From Bacilli bacterium (lineage in GTDB: Bacteria; Bacillota_I; Bacilli_A; RF39; UBA660): DNA of 5,023 bases. Shown here one piece after another: positions 4,478 to 5,023 of the stretch. The translations under genes and the position numbers were made by a program. The notes under the pieces are model-generated. The model was not told the DNA's origin and searched no databases. It saw nothing but the letters and a program-made list of their open reading frames with translations. The DNA is taken from positions 1 to 5,023 of the forward strand of contig JAAWDC010000034.1 in the NCBI GenBank assembly GCA_022793565.1, written 5' to 3'. Position 1 is the first letter of the stretch; the number at the start of each line of letters is the position of its first letter.

Positions 4478-5023
4478 CTACTTTTTCCTTCGGTTTGGAT
4501 ATTCATAGGAAAAACGCATTAATTTTTGCTTTAAACATTCAATAGAACTACTAGAATTAGACTTTCTATAAGTTTGATAAAAATCTTGACTTACAGGATC
4601 TAATAAATTAGGGTCTAACTGATAAACACTTTCACAATATTCAATAAGTGTTCCAATTAAATTCACTTGATCTTCAATAGGAATATTCCACTTAGCAATA
4701 GATTGAATATAATAAACGAAAGCTTGCAACTGCACCTCACAAAAAGAAGAAAGAAGGTCTTTTTCTCGACCAATCTTTTGTTGAAGCCAAAGACCACCTT
4801 CAACAAGATCATAAAAGTCACCATTGGGTGAATTATAATAAGAAAGATTACGACCAGTATCACTTGAATAGTAATAATAATTAAACAGACGATTTTCAAA
4901 AACGATTCGGGCATCTCTAGTTGTCCAATAATGAAAATAAACATCTTCTTTAATATAATCAGTAAAATATTTCCCATCCAAAAAATCATGATGATAAATT
5001 TTATTACAACAAGAAACCGTTTC
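4478..5023 (-). CDS. Family 2 glycosyltransferase, C-terminal part (start outside the window)
   Basis: The reading frame is open to the right edge, so 181 codons of a longer gene are visible, ending at TAG (4480-4478). The visible part resembles the C-terminal half of GT2 (GT-A fold) glycosyltransferases, which transfer sugars from nucleotide-sugar donors to cell-surface glycans. In visible numbering these are CNKIY (6-10), matching the usual C/W-N-K-L-Y stretch; D16-G-K-Y-F, in place of the usual F-P-x-G-x-x; E26-D27-V-Y-F, the usual acidic E-D motif; then a helix-strand ARIVFENRLFNYYYY, like the typical A-x-K-I-x-Y-x-x-x-x-L-Y-Y-Y; and a poorly conserved helical tail with D-L-V-E-G-G-L-W-L. 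No membrane segment is visible. A TTG at 4981 could be taken as a start but lies after CNKIY and is unlikely to be used. The sugar, acceptor and gene symbol cannot be given. Confidence in GT2 is fair, based on motif memory without an alignment. Confidence 0.7.
   Translation of the reverse strand, partial: ETVSCCNKIYHHDFLDGKYFTDYIKEDVYFHYWTTRDARIVFENRLFNYYYYSSDTGRNLSYYNSPNGDFYDLVEGGLWLQQKIGREKDLLSSFCEVQLQAFVYYIQSIAKWNIPIEDQVNLIGTLIEYCESVYQLDPNLLDPVSQDFYQTYRKSNSSSSIECLKQKLMRFSYEYPNRRKK

Noticed and set aside
4663..4989. A minus-strand open frame of 108 codons in a different phase over the glycosyltransferase gene, with a hydrophobic, Ile-rich product.
   Set aside because: It overlaps the motif-bearing GT2 frame and its composition is what AT-rich DNA gives in a shifted frame; no ribosome binding site or family motif is seen.
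1..5023. Search by eye for CRISPR arrays, tRNA or rRNA genes, insertion sequence ends, long direct repeats and riboswitch-like leaders.
   Set aside because: None was seen. Leaders before the genes are about 12-25 bases, too short for riboswitches, and no repeated blocks or transposase-like frames are present.

Overview
The window is AT-rich DNA from a low-GC Gram-positive bacterium, most likely a spore-forming member of Bacilli (Bacillota). Evidence: a full-length CotE spore coat protein; the order miaB, ricA, cotE, which matches Bacillus subtilis; strong AGGAGG-type ribosome binding sites; and short intergenic gaps with compact intrinsic terminators. Tryptophan is read from TGG and ricA ends at TGA, so the standard bacterial code applies rather than the mycoplasma code. 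The genus cannot be fixed from the sequence.

Layout, left to right. Positions 1-724 (minus) hold cdsA, the CDP-diacylglycerol synthase, cut by the left edge inside its C-terminal signature. A 128-base divergent intergenic region follows, with a candidate promoter for each direction. Positions 853-1347 hold the only plus-strand gene, a small multi-pass membrane protein resembling the CmpB-like 'putative ABC transporter type IV' family. It converges on a minus-strand unit, rpsP-khpA (1889 to 1372), which has a consensus sigma-A promoter and its own terminator. Next come cotE (2542-1997) with its own terminator, then the overlapping pair miaB-ricA (4363-2629), again with promoter and terminator. 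The right end (4478-5023, minus) is the C-terminal part of a family 2 glycosyltransferase whose start lies outside the window.

Functionally this is mostly core housekeeping: phospholipid precursor synthesis (CdsA), the small ribosomal subunit (S16), RNA binding (KhpA), tRNA A37 methylthiolation (MiaB) and mRNA-processing/developmental control (RicA). CotE adds spore outer coat assembly. The transcription units are well separated: each of the three complete minus-strand units ends in a hairpin plus a run of seven U, and in two of them the stop codon overlaps or abuts the hairpin.

I do not see a new defence, mobile or otherwise undescribed system. The points most worth checking are the short RicA without the usual C-terminal cysteine tail, the separate possibly mother-cell-type promoter of cotE, the isolation of rpsP-khpA from its usual partners, and the unassigned membrane protein. 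No stretch longer than 300 bases is without a gene.
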